Shown in pieces: positions 44,352 through 55,200 of a stretch of DNA of 63,270 nucleotides. The stretch spans positions 1 through 63,270 of the forward strand of contig PFUL01000129.1 of the NCBI GenBank assembly GCA_002790095.1, given 5' to 3'. The translations under genes were made by a program, and so were the position numbers. The number at the start of each line of letters is the position of its first letter. The stretch's first letter is position 1. The notes under the pieces were generated by a model. The model was not told where the DNA came from, made no database searches, and worked only from the letters and a program-made list of their open reading frames with translations. The DNA is from Elusimicrobia bacterium CG_4_9_14_3_um_filter_62_55. GTDB taxonomy: Bacteria > Elusimicrobiota > Elusimicrobia > UBA1565.

Positions 44352-45068
44352 CTAACGGCCCAGGGAAACGCGCCAGCCCGTGCCTTGCGGAGCGAAGACT
44401 TCGATGGCGAGCGGGGTTTCCCGATAGCGCTCCGGGAGAGGACGGTGGTTGCCGAGCCGGGCGACGAAGCGGCCGTCCCGGGCCTGGACGTAGATCGCCT
44501 CACTCCATTCGCCGGCGCGAAAGCGGAGCAGATAATTTCCGGTCATCGGACGTCCGGCGCGGTCGCGCAGTTCCCCCGGGTAGCGGCGGACCAAGGATCG
44601 GGGCGCCGGCATGGGAGAAGGCCTTGGACGCGTGGTGAACAGAGCGGGCGCTAAAGGCGCGAGGGCGTCTCGGAGGTCCAGTTCGACGTCGCGTTCGAGC
44701 AGCAGCGTAAAATGCGGACCGTTCCAAAAGCCGCGGTGGACGACGTTCGCTTCCAGATCGAGGACGACTCGCGTCACCGGGGTCACCCCTCCGTCGAATT
44801 GCGAAGACCGGGCTCTGGAGAATTCGCTGCCGCGGCCGGGCCAACGGCCTCCCCCGCCCGGGTGCACGGTGTTGTCGAAATCGAGGACTAAGCGGGACGG
44901 GTTCAACAGGGAGTAGATGCGGGGTTCGACGCGGCGATCCAGTTCCACGCGCACTCCTCCGTCGAGAACCTGGACGCGGCGCAGCGAAGCCGTGAAGGGA
45001 TTCGCGGTGGAAACGACGGTCGCCGTTGTGAGAAGGGCGATCGCGTAGGCCGAGCGTTTGCGCAGCAC
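44352..45068 (-). CDS. Exported AMIN-domain protein with a beta-rich C-terminal domain
   Basis: This 238-residue protein starts at GTG with a signal peptide (AIALLTTATVVSTANP). Residues 25-125 look like an AMIN domain (RVQVLDGGVRVELDRRVEPR, LLNPSRLVLDFDNTV, VTRVVLDLEANVVHRGFW); this fold targets amidases and secretins to peptidoglycan. The C-terminal 80 residues (YPGELRDRAGRPMTGNYLLR, IYVQARDGRFVARLG) repeat a domain seen twice in the LysM protein at 46894-47964. A TATGAT hexamer lies 6 nt before the GTG. It is the last gene of the minus-strand envelope cluster. Confidence 0.75.
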   Translation of the reverse strand: MLRKRSAYAIALLTTATVVSTANPFTASLRRVQVLDGGVRVELDRRVEPRIYSLLNPSRLVLDFDNTVHPGGGGRWPGRGSEFSRARSSQFDGGVTPVTRVVLDLEANVVHRGFWNGPHFTLLLERDVELDLRDALAPLAPALFTTRPRPSPMPAPRSLVRRYPGELRDRAGRPMTGNYLLRFRAGEWSEAIYVQARDGRFVARLGNHRPLPERYRETPLAIEVFAPQGTGWRVSLGR

Positions 45069-45156
45069 GGTTCAATCATAACAGAGGGTTGTGAAAAAAG
45101 CTAGAGGAATGCGACATAATGCGACATTATTCGGAAGCTTCGCCGAGGGCCGCTGT

Positions 45157-46833
45157 CTAGAAGGCCATGCGGACGGTGAGCGTCGTGCGGTCGTCGATGT
45201 AGTTGAATTGGTCGGCGAAGACGGAGTGACGCTGCTGCCGGGTATGCGACAGTCCCATCTGCAGCCACGGCCGGAGTTGGTAGTCCGCTTTGAGTGCGCC
45301 GCTGTAGAGATCGTCCCGGCGATTGCGCGAACGGCCCGCGATCGTCGTTGTTTCCGGATACCGATCGGTTTGGAAACTTCCGTCGAGCGAAAGGCTGAGT
45401 TTCCGGAAGCGATGGGTCGCGCCCAGAGCGCTGCGGTTGGCAACGTAGAACCGGTTGACGGAGAACGTCGTCTCGGTGATGGAGCGCGAGGCCGCGAAGC
45501 GAAGCTCGAAGCGACGACCGGGGCGGTACGCCAAATCGAGCGCGCTGGTGAAGGTATTGACCGAGCGGTCTCCCACCGTGACGGGGACGTCGTAGCGGCG
45601 CAAAGTGAGATCCGTCCGGATGGATCCGGTCACTCTCGGGGCGATCTGCCCTTCGACGCCGAGTCCGGCCATATGGCTTTTCGAATGAATCACGCGCCCC
45701 GCCGAATAGTGAATCAGTCTGCGCCCGTACGACGCGAAGACTCGGGTCTTCGGCTGCACGCGAAGCCCGATGTCGGCGCCGAAGTCGGTTTCGTATCGGT
45801 TGAGCGACGCGGCGAGGGTCCGGCTGACGTACTTATGAACCGTATGCGTGGCGCGAGGGCGGATAAAAAAGCGGCGGCTCCGCGCGTGGTCGTATTCGAA
45901 TCCGACCGTGTTTTGGAAGCGGCGTTCGCGAGCGACGAGTTCGCTGAATGCCGGATCTTCGGTGTTCAGATAATGCTCCCAGAGTTTCCAGGAAGTCCCC
46001 CGGCGTCCTTCATGCTTGAAGTCGAAGCGCAGGGTTTGATTGACCGCATTGTTGGCTTTCGGCTGGGTTGCGTACAGCACGAATTGCGCGTTGTAGAGCA
46101 GGTCGAGTTTCGAGCGCTTGCTGAAGGGGAGATGCATCTTCGTCCCGACATCGTGCGTCGTGATCCACGACCCGAGCACGCCTCCGCCGGTCTTCACCCC
46201 GTTGGCCCGGTCCTTGGGAACGAGATAGATGTTGGAATCGTAGGTTTCCGAGAGGGCGTAGTGGGGCCGGACCTCGACGACCATATTAAGAGTCGGGCGC
46301 TGAAACTTCGAGAGTTTTTCGATTCCCGAGGCCAACGCCGTGAGCGGGTCGAATTCCTTTGCGGGGGCGGTGACGGCGGGAATCGGCGCTGCGGCGGCGG
46401 GTTCGGGGGTCGGTGCGGCGGGGCGTTGCAGCGGCGGGGCCGCGTGAACGGCTCCGGTCAACGGGGCGAATTCTCCCGCGACGACGGAGTAGGCGCCGCC
46501 GCCGGGCGGCGTGATGGAGACCTCGCCGGATTGAACCAGAATTTGGCCGGGGCCGTCGGCCGCCACGTACATGAAGCTGTCTCCCGAATCGACGCTGAGG
46601 ATCGCCCCCTCCGCCAACAGGGACGCTTCGCCCGAGCGGATCGTCGCGCGGGCGCCGGCCGGTATTTCATAGCCCGCCGATCCGGCGGCGAGGTCGATGG
46701 ATTCTCCATCAACGCGCAGACGGACGCTGTCGGAGAATCCGATGATTTGGAGTCCCTGCGCGAACGCGACTCCCGTTCCCGCGCAGGCGAGCGCAGCGAG
46801 AATCGAGACGATGCGAATCGGTCTTCCGATCAT
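45157..46833 (-). CDS. FecR-like domain plus outer-membrane beta-barrel protein
   Basis: This 558-residue exported protein has a signal peptide (1-25) followed by a FecR-like region (DGESIDLAAGSAGYEIPAGA, ILVQSGEVSITPPGGGAYSV; about 30-125). A Pro/Ala linker (about 135-160) leads to a long beta-rich domain from about 185 to the end, with many alternating strands and a final aromatic residue (TTLTVRMAF). The last feature is typical of barrels inserted by Bam. I infer an outer membrane barrel with a periplasmic plug or sensor domain. It shares its direction with the LysM and response regulator genes. The substrate is unknown. Confidence 0.75.
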   Translation of the reverse strand: MIGRPIRIVSILAALACAGTGVAFAQGLQIIGFSDSVRLRVDGESIDLAAGSAGYEIPAGARATIRSGEASLLAEGAILSVDSGDSFMYVAADGPGQILVQSGEVSITPPGGGAYSVVAGEFAPLTGAVHAAPPLQRPAAPTPEPAAAAPIPAVTAPAKEFDPLTALASGIEKLSKFQRPTLNMVVEVRPHYALSETYDSNIYLVPKDRANGVKTGGGVLGSWITTHDVGTKMHLPFSKRSKLDLLYNAQFVLYATQPKANNAVNQTLRFDFKHEGRRGTSWKLWEHYLNTEDPAFSELVARERRFQNTVGFEYDHARSRRFFIRPRATHTVHKYVSRTLAASLNRYETDFGADIGLRVQPKTRVFASYGRRLIHYSAGRVIHSKSHMAGLGVEGQIAPRVTGSIRTDLTLRRYDVPVTVGDRSVNTFTSALDLAYRPGRRFELRFAASRSITETTFSVNRFYVANRSALGATHRFRKLSLSLDGSFQTDRYPETTTIAGRSRNRRDDLYSGALKADYQLRPWLQMGLSHTRQQRHSVFADQFNYIDDRTTLTVRMAF

Positions 46834-46893
46834 GTCAGCTCAAGTCCGACTTAAAACGTAATATCATGGCAAAAATGCGGTGTCTCCGGAAAA

Positions 46894-47964
46894 TCATCGT
46901 GTCGCCCCCGCCGGGATCAGCAGCTTTTGCCCGGGGACCAACTCGCCCCCCCGCAGCACCCGGTCCTGATTGGCTTGATAGATTTCCACCCATCGGGCGT
47001 CGCTGCCGAAGAGCTTTTTCGCGATTTCCCGAAGCGTTTCCCCGCGCTGGACCACATAGATGCGGCTTTGGCGCGCGGGGGTCCCGGAGGACGCGGGTTG
47101 CGTCAAAAGTCGATCCTCCAGCGCCTGGACCTGTTTTCTCGAAGCGTCGGCGGAGTGCTTGGCTTTACGCGCCTCTTCGCGAACCCGTTCCATTTCCTCG
47201 CGCATCCGATCGAGCACCGAAGAGGCCGCGTCTCCGGATGTGACGGGTAAGGGGGTCACGGGCGCAATGCCGAGGACCTGAGGGATCCCGGTCGCCTTCG
47301 CCGTCCATCCGAGCCCGGCCGGTCCCGACGCCAGAATACGATAGCTCCCCCGCAGGGTTTCCACCGGCAACGGCGTGCTTTCCCCAAGCCGCGTTCGGAA
47401 GCGTCCGTTTTCAACGCGTACGTAGCGGGCGGACTCCCAAACCGGTTTTTCTCCCGAAATTCCAGGATAAATCCGAAAATTCATCAGGAAGGTTCCCGAC
47501 TTGGGGACTCCCGAGGCATCCATGAGCGTCCCTTCGAACTCGATGCTCGGCTTATCCGAACTCCGGGCGGGAGCGGCTTTCGATGCCGAAGAGGCGGTCG
47601 ATTTCACGGAACCGCCGCGAACCACCATCGGCGCGTTGACCTGGCGACTGATCCAATCGGCCCCGGTCGGCGCCGCGGCGTTGACGGTGAACCCGGCGGC
47701 GAGCGCCGCGTCTGGAATCGGTTTCTGTGCTCCCAGCGTCATCCGATAGCGTCCTTCCCGCGCGCGGACGAACACCGTTTCGCGCCAGGACTCCGCCCCC
47801 GATCCGATTTGGAAGTTGAGGAGGAAGGTTCCGGTCTTCGGCGTTCCGGAGGCGTCGGTCAAGGTCCCTTCGTAGAGGATCAGGGCCCCCGCCCGCGCCG
47901 CCGCCGGAAGGGCGGCGATCAGCGCCGTCAGAAGCAGCCGCATCGCTAGGGTGTCTCGTTTCAT
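46894..47964 (-). CDS. Exported protein with two beta-rich repeats, coiled coil and LysM
   Basis: This 356-residue protein has a signal peptide (MRLLLTALIAALPAAARA). It has two copies of a roughly 80-residue domain: ILYEGTLTDASGTPKTGTF at about 30 and IEFEGTLMDASGVPKSGTFL at about 140. A short coiled coil (MREEMERVREEARKAKHSAD) follows. A C-terminal LysM domain (YVVQRGETLREIAKKLFGSD, NQDRVLRGGELVPGQKLLIP) should bind peptidoglycan. The same beta domain occurs once in the AMIN protein nearby. The start codon follows the response regulator stop by one base (TGACATG). Confidence 0.85.
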   Translation of the reverse strand: MKRDTLAMRLLLTALIAALPAAARAGALILYEGTLTDASGTPKTGTFLLNFQIGSGAESWRETVFVRAREGRYRMTLGAQKPIPDAALAAGFTVNAAAPTGADWISRQVNAPMVVRGGSVKSTASSASKAAPARSSDKPSIEFEGTLMDASGVPKSGTFLMNFRIYPGISGEKPVWESARYVRVENGRFRTRLGESTPLPVETLRGSYRILASGPAGLGWTAKATGIPQVLGIAPVTPLPVTSGDAASSVLDRMREEMERVREEARKAKHSADASRKQVQALEDRLLTQPASSGTPARQSRIYVVQRGETLREIAKKLFGSDARWVEIYQANQDRVLRGGELVPGQKLLIPAGATR

Positions 47965-47965
47965 G

Positions 47966-49204
47966 TCAGTCCCTCAATTGTCGCACTTCAAAGGCCGCGA
48001 GTGGAATGCGGGAGAAGCGCCCGCTCCCGTCGCGTCCTATCCAGGCGTTCGCCCCTTGGATCGTGAACGCCGAAAGCGGCGCCGATCCCGCATCGAGCCC
48101 GGGAGCAAGCAGTTCCTCGATGGCTTTCAGATCCCGATCGAGCCGATGCTTGTAGACCCTTCGCGTCTGTGCGTCGGCGGACCAGAAGAAGTTTTCATCC
48201 TTGTAGATCGACGAAGGGGACCGGGCCGGGGCCGCGTAGCTCTCCAAAACCGCCAGGTCGGCGTCCACGCCGTGACGGTAGAAGCGCTTTGTCGCGGCGT
48301 CGCTGGACCAAAGATATCGTCCGTCGAAGAAAAGCCCGGACGGTTTTGCCCCCGGACTCTTCCGGGCGGCGATCAGCGAAAGGGTCTCGTCGAGCTTGCG
48401 TTCCTGAATCTCCCCTTTCCAGGAATCGCAGACCCAGAGGCGGTCTCCGGACACCGCGAGTCCCGTGATGTGCGTGTCCGGCAGGCTCACGGAGCGAACC
48501 GGTTCGAGCCGATCTCCGGCGAGTTTATACTGGGTCACGGTTTGCGCGACCCAGTCCGCCGTCCAGAGCTCCGGACCGTTCCATACCAGCGAGGTCGGGT
48601 TCTTTTGAGCGACCGGGAAGTCCCGCACGCTAATCGGCGCGCGTTTCGCCGCGAACAGAGCGGCGCCCAGAACGACGGCTCCGAGCGCGCCGAAAAAAGC
48701 CCAGGCGACGGCCGAGGTCTCAGGATCGGTCCTGCGCAAAACGGGAAGTCCGGCCTCCCGGACGGAAACCGGCGCCGTTGAGGAAGGGCCGCGCACCTGC
48801 GCCTCGAGCCGCTTCCCTAAAACGCCGACGGGGTCGGCCGCGCGCTCTCCTCGGAGCACGCGCTCCACGGTGTTGACGAGTTCCTGATTGCTGAACGGCT
48901 TCGCGAGGTAGTGGCTCGCGCCGAGCTGCATGACCTCCACCGCGGACTCCAGGCTCCCATAGCCGGTGACCATCACGACGGGCGTTTCCTTGTCGTTTTC
49001 CCTCAGTTTCTTGAGGATTTGCACGCCGTCCATTCCCGGCAATCTCATGTCGAGCAGGACGATGTCGGCCCCCTCGGAGTGAAGGAATTTCAGGGCGGTG
49101 GGGCCGTCGCCGGCCTCGTACACCTGATGTCCCCCGCGACTGAGCACATTGCCCAGCGCCATGCGCATGTCGCTTTCGTCGTCCACCACTAAGATGCGTG
49201 CCAT
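47966..49204 (-). CDS. Response regulator receiver fused to a membrane helix and a beta-propeller-like domain
   Basis: This 412-residue protein has a complete receiver domain (1-125): acidic pair VVDDESD, phosphoacceptor Asp in IVLLDMRLPGMDG, Thr in VMVTGYG and Lys in YLAKPF. A linker precedes one membrane helix (SAVAWAFFGALGAVVLGAALF, about 165-185). The rest (about 195-412) has NHL/YncE-like repeats such as PTSLVWNGPELWTADW, ITGLAVSGDRLWVCDSWKG and PSGLFFDGRYLWSSDAATKR, a propeller that would lie outside the cytoplasm. No DNA-binding domain is present. The gene starts one base after the giant kinase stop, so that kinase is the likely partner. Confidence 0.8.
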   Translation of the reverse strand: MARILVVDDESDMRMALGNVLSRGGHQVYEAGDGPTALKFLHSEGADIVLLDMRLPGMDGVQILKKLRENDKETPVVMVTGYGSLESAVEVMQLGASHYLAKPFSNQELVNTVERVLRGERAADPVGVLGKRLEAQVRGPSSTAPVSVREAGLPVLRRTDPETSAVAWAFFGALGAVVLGAALFAAKRAPISVRDFPVAQKNPTSLVWNGPELWTADWVAQTVTQYKLAGDRLEPVRSVSLPDTHITGLAVSGDRLWVCDSWKGEIQERKLDETLSLIAARKSPGAKPSGLFFDGRYLWSSDAATKRFYRHGVDADLAVLESYAAPARSPSSIYKDENFFWSADAQTRRVYKHRLDRDLKAIEELLAPGLDAGSAPLSAFTIQGANAWIGRDGSGRFSRIPLAAFEVRQLRD

Positions 49205-49205
49205 G

Positions 49206-52200
49206 TCACCCTCTCTTGCCCGCGGGCAGCGTAATCGCCGCCGCGCTTCCTTCGCCGACTTCGCTTCTGAACTCGAAGCTCCCGCCGTGAGCCGTGGCGA
49301 TGCGCTTGGCGATCGCGACTCCGAGCCCTACGCCTCCGGCCTTGGTCGTGAAGAAGGGGACGCCCACTTCCTTGGCGTGTTCGGGGGGCAAACCGCCTCC
49401 CTCGTCGAGCACTTCCACACGGACCTTCTTTTTTCCGGGAGCCGATGCCCGGACGCGCAGCGTTCCACCCTCGGGCGTCGCCTCGATCCCGTTGATCATG
49501 AGATGCAGCAGCGCTTCCCGGAGTTTGGCAGGGTCCCCCGTCAATTCGGGGAGATTTTCATCGACTTCGATGGAAACGCCGACCCCTAGATCCTCGCAGC
49601 GCTTCGCGATCGCCGCCCGCGCCTCTTCGATCCATTCCGACACGACGACGCGCTCCTCTTCGAGGACGAGCGGACGCGTATACTCCACCAGCTGTTCGAG
49701 ACGCTCGTGCAGATTCTCGATCGCCCGGAGAATCGCTTCCATCGCCCCCCTCTCCCGCGGACGCAGCCAGCGTCCTGAGAGACGGTCCTCGGCCAAACTC
49801 TTGATGATCCCCAGGGGATTGCGGATTTGATGCGCGACCCCGAAGACGAGATCCTTGAGCTCGGTTTCGAAGGCCACTTGCGGCAGTCGGCCGCTTTCCG
49901 CCTCGGGTTTGAGGCCTTCGACGAGACGGTTGCGAAGTTCCGAGAGCTCCGCTTCGCGGCGTCGCAATTCGGCCTCGCGGCGAGTCGCCTTCTCCTCCGC
50001 GCGAGCCGTTTCCTGCTCGCGGCTCTCGAGTTCCCGCTCTTTTTGCGCGAATCGTTCGGCGATCTCGTGGCTCACATCCTCTTCACGCGCGGCGACGCCG
50101 CGCTCGCGTGCTTCCAGCGCGGCTTCCCGCCGCCGCACCCGTTCGCGTTCGCTTTCAAGCTCGGCCTGCAGTTCTTCACCGCGAGAGCGCAAGGACTCTT
50201 CGAGGCGATCCGCGGCGCGGCGCTCCAGCTCCTCGCGCTTCGCTTCGATTTCCGCCTGCAGACGCTCCCGGTCCGCGGTGAGGATTCGCCGGTTTTCCTC
50301 GGCAACGGCGGTTTCCCGGGAGGCGAGCGTCTCGCGCATTTCCCGCTCCAGCTCCCGCTTACGTTCCACGCTCCGTTCCTCGTCGGCCCGGCGCTGTTCG
50401 CGCAGCAAAGAGCGCTCCTCTTCCAGCCGGATTTCGAGGTCCTTCTCCATCGCGTTGCGCTGCTCCTGCGCTTCGGCCTCGAGCGATTCGCGGCGCTTGC
50501 GAACCTGAGATTCAAGCGCCTCGGCGTGCCGCGCGAGTTCCTCTTCCTTTTCCGCCATACGGCGGCGCATCGCTTCGTCGCGTTCCCGAAGTTCGGTTTC
50601 GTAGCGCACCCGCTCTTCCCGGCTCACGCGGCGCCGGAGCGCTTCCTCACGGCGTTCGAATTCTTTGCGAAGAGCCGCGCGTTCGAGCTCCAGGCGCTCC
50701 TCCCGCCGCTGCAGTTCCTCATCGAGAGCCTTCTGCATCTCTTCGGAGGAGGACTTGAGCCCCGTTCGATTCCGTTCCTGCGCTGCGGCCACTTGGAGCA
50801 GGAGTTCCTTTTCCCGCTCCTTCCAGGACTCCTGCATGCGCTCTCCTTCGGCGAGGTGCTCCCGCTGCAGTCCCGTTTCCCGTTCCCGGAAATCGCGTTC
50901 CAGTTCCGCTTTGCGCGCGTCCAGCGCCGCGCGGGCGCGATTGAGTTCCTCGCGTTCCTTCGCGGAGGCGGCCCGCAGTTCACTTCGCTCCACTTCGAAT
51001 TCCCGTTCGCGTTTCGCCATCTGCTCTCGGAGCGCGGATTCCTTTTTGGAGAAGTCCTCGCGGAGTTCCGCTTCCCGTTCCTTGAGCCGCGCGCGGGCCT
51101 CCTCGAGTTCCCGGTCGACCGCGACCTTCGCTTCGCTCCATTCCGCGCGGAGGGCTTCCCGCGCTTTCTCGTGGCGCGCGGCCCCTTCCGCCTCGGCCGC
51201 GTCGAAGGCTTTGCGCATTTGAGCCTCGCGTTCGAGCATCGACTTCTCGAGCGCGGATTCTTTGTCGCGGAAGCTGCGCAGCAATTCGTTCTTGGCGCGC
51301 TCCAAATCCCGTCCTGATTTCTGCAGCGCGGCTTCGCGTTCCGCCGCGGCGCGATCCAGTTCGGCTTGTCGTTCGCGAAACACGCCTTCAAGCTCCTCGC
51401 GCCGCCGTTCGAGATCCGCGTCCAGCCCCGCGCGTTCCGATTCGAGCGCCTGAAGCTTTTCCTCGTATTCCCTGCGGCGCTTCTCGAGTTCCGCCCCCGC
51501 CTCCGCGCGCTCGCGCTCGGCGGCTTCCCGAAACTCCTCCTCGCGAGACGCCAGTTCCCGACGCAGCGCGTCCGCTTCCTTCGCCGCCGCTTTTTTGATC
51601 TCGGCTTCCCGGCGCGCGAGCGTGTCGCTAAGCCGCTGCCGCGCCGCGTCGAATTCCAAGCGCTTGCGTTCCGTCTCCTCCTGGCGCCTGCGGTCCTCGG
51701 ACTCCAGTTTCCGCTTCTCCTCCTCCAAAGCGGCCTGCTCGGCTTTGACGGACTCCAGGAGTTCCGCTTCGCGCCGTGAAAGCGACGCGCGCTGCTCCTG
51801 TTCGCGCCGCTCTGCGACGGCTTCCAGTTCGCGTTCCTTCTCTTCCATCGCGCGGGCCCGTTCTTCGAACTCGCGTTCGTATTCCCGGAGCCGTCCCGCC
51901 ATTTCCGCCTTGGATTCGGCCAGTTCCCGCTCGCCCTGTTCCTTCCTCCGGGCCGCCTCTTCCTGGATCTCGCGCCGCTCCCGCTGCAGCCGCTGGTTTT
52001 GTTCGGCCTCTCGCTGCGCCGCCGCGGAGCGAAGTTCGTCCTCGCGGGCCGCCGCCGCTTTTTCGAGTTCGTCTTTGCGCTGAATCAAACGCCGCTCTTC
52101 GGCGGCCTGGCTTTCGCTGAGCGCCCGTTCGCGCTTGTGCAGTTCTTCGAGGCGCCTCTCGTGCTCCTTTTTGAGACCCGCTTCGCGCTTTTCGAATTCA

Positions 52201-55200
52201 TCCCGACGCCGGGCGAATTCCGCTTCGAGAGCGGCTTTCTGGGCCGCAATCCCTTCCGCGAGCGCTTTCCGCTCGCGGTCGAATTGCTCCTTCGCCGCGG
52301 CCTCGCGCTTCGCCGCCAGATCGCGCAGTTCGGCTTCCTTTTGGGCGAGAACTTTCTCGATTTCCTCAGCCCGCTCCTGCGAGCGCTCCGTCAACGCGGC
52401 GAGAGCCTCGTCGAGTTCGCGTCGTTTCGCGGCGTATTCCGCTTTCTCGCGTTCGGAGGCCGCGTGAATATCCCGTTCATAGCCTTCGAGTTCCGACCGG
52501 CGGATCTCGAGGGTGTTTTCGCGGGCTTCGATTTCCTGGCGCAGCTTGCTTTCGAGATCCCCCGCGAACGCCTGCGCGTCCGCGCGGAGACGGTTCTCAA
52601 GATCCTCAAGCTGTTTCTGCCGCTCGTTGATCTCCCGTTCCTTGGCCTCTTGCCCGGCTTGCAGCCGCCGCCTTTCCGCCGCGAATGAGGCGCGCAGTTC
52701 CTCTTCCCTCGCGGCCAGAGCCGCGCGGGCGTCTTCGCGTCTCTTCTCGAATTCGCGTTCGAGCGCGGCTTCGTTCTGCTTGCCTTCCTTCTCGGCTTCA
52801 AGGCGCAGGGTCTCGATCTGCCGCCTCTTCTGAGCGTACTCCTCTTCCAGCTTGACCCGTTCCCGTTCGAGCGATTCCTCGCGTTCCCTCAGCGCCGCCT
52901 CCAGCGCCTGCTGGTGCTGGGCGAAGGCATTCTGCTGTTCGATGCGCTCGGCTTCGATCTCCTGGGCGCGGCGCTCGAGGCGCTCGTTGTGCTGCAGCCG
53001 TTCCCGAACGGCGGCCTGCTCCCGCTTGCGGAATTCCGCTTCCAGTTCGGTCATGCGCAACGTGCGCGCCTTCTCGAATTCGACCGACTTGTCCTCGGTT
53101 TCTTTTCGCAGTTCCAGCCGAGCGGATTCGAGATCCTTCTCTTTACGTTCGAACTCCAAGCGCAGCGCCGCCGCTTCCTTCTCGCGGGCCAATTCCAGCT
53201 TCCGGCGGCTTTCCTCTTCCCAGCGCGCCTCGCGTTCATTCATGCGTTCGGTGAACGAGCGCAGTTCTGCGGCGAGCCGTTCCTCCGCCTCTCGCTGGGC
53301 GAGTTCCTGGCGGTGCTCCCATTGGCTCTTCAATTCGCGTTCGAGCTGCAGGTAGTTCTTTTGGAGCGCCTCCTCTCTCTCCCTATAAATGGCGTCCAGC
53401 GCCGCGCGCTCGCGCTTCTCTTTTTCCACGGCGGCGACGACGATTTCCTGTTCGCGCCGGCGGAATTCCGCGACGAGCTTCTCTTCCCGGCTCTTTCCCT
53501 CCGCTTCGACGGCTTCGCGCCGAACGTCGACATCGGCGAGACGGCCCTCGAGTTCCTTGGCCTGTTTCGCCAGGGCGCTCTGATGCTCGCTCTGGAGCCT
53601 CGCGCGTTCCTTCGCGAGTTCCCGGCGATGATGGTCGAGCCAAACCTCGTTTTGCTTCTTCAACTCCTCGCGGGCCTGCGCCAGCTTCAGGTTGTAATCG
53701 GCCTCGAGCTTTTCCGAACGGGTCTTGAGTTCGCTCTCCCGAGCGGAGATCGTCTCGAGCATCTCTCCGCGGACGCGTTCGGTTTCGTAGCGCAGACGCG
53801 CCCGATAGGATTCTCGCTCTTCATCGACCTGCGCGATCAACTCGGCCTCGCGCTCTTTCCACTGTTTCTCGAGTCCCTGTTCCGCCGCGAGGAACGCCTG
53901 GTCCAGTCTCGCTTCCTTTTCCCGCATCTTGCGGCGGAATTGGGCCTGCAGTTTGTCCAGATCAAGCCGCTTTTTCTCGAATTCTTCATCCAGAGACTGG
54001 CGCTTGGACTCCAGTGACGCTCGGTGCGCGAGCGCCGCTTCCTGAGTGGTTTGCCGCGCGTTGCGTTCGATTTCGTCTTCGAGCTCCTTGCGGCGGCGAT
54101 TCAATTGCGCGTGGGCTTCCTCTTCAAGAAGCTGATGCTTGTGCGCCCAATCGTCCTTGAGCTGCTTTTCCAAGCTGATGTAGTTGGCGTGCAGCGTCTC
54201 TTCCCGGTCCCGGTACAATTCGTCGAGGGCCTGGCGGTCTCGGATGCCGAGGGCCTGCTGCTCCTCGATGAAGCGCTTCTCCTTCACGCGCCACTCTTCG
54301 GACAGCTCTTCCTCGCGCTTGCGGTAGCGGCTCTCGAGCGCCTCGCGCCGCTGGGCGAGCTGCGCTTCGCGCTGCGCGTGTTCGTTGTTCAGGGTTTCCT
54401 GATGCGCGTGCGCTTGGGCGCGGGCTTGCTCTCCCTCGCGTACCAGCATGCGGCGCTGACGTTCCAGCCAGGTCTGCTTTTCTTCTTCGAGCGCGGCTCG
54501 GTGCTCATTCTTGAGCGCTTCGAGTCGGCTGTCCACGACGGCTTCCTGTTCGGCGAGCGCCTTCGCGTGAAGCTCCCGTTCCTTTTGGTGTTCGGCCTCC
54601 AACGCCTGGATCGTTCGCGAGAAGCCCTTCGCCTGCTCCTCGAGCGCGTCCTGATGCCGGGCGAGATACTCGTTTTCCTTTTCCGTCCAGAGACGTTGGA
54701 GGCGGGCCTCCATTTGGATGTACTTCTCTTCCCGGACTCTTTCGCGTTCCTTTTGGTTTTTCTGCAGAGAGACCCGCTCCGCCTCCCAACCGCGTTCGCG
54801 GCCCTGAAGTTCTTCCCACAGGGCGGTTTTCTCCGTCTTCAGCCTTTCGAACTCCTCCCGGACTCGCTGGAGCTCCAGGTCCTTGGCGGCGAAATTCTGT
54901 TCCTGCGTGATCAGTTCGCTCTGATGCCCTTCGCGAAGTTTCTTGACCCGGAGCTTCCACTCGGCTTCGCGGCCTTCGTGATGCGCCTCGAGCGCGCGGG
55001 CCTGTTGGGCCGTCCGGCGCGCGTGCGTTTCCTTCAGCGCCCGGATTTCCGCCGAATGCTTGTCGGCGCTTTCCGCCTCGCGGGTTTCATAGCGGTCGCG
55101 CAGCTGCGCTTCGAGCCGTTCGAAATCCGTCTTGAGGTTTTCCGCCTTTCGGAACAGTTCCTCTTCCTGCTCCTGACGCCGGCGGTCGAAAGCCTCCTTT

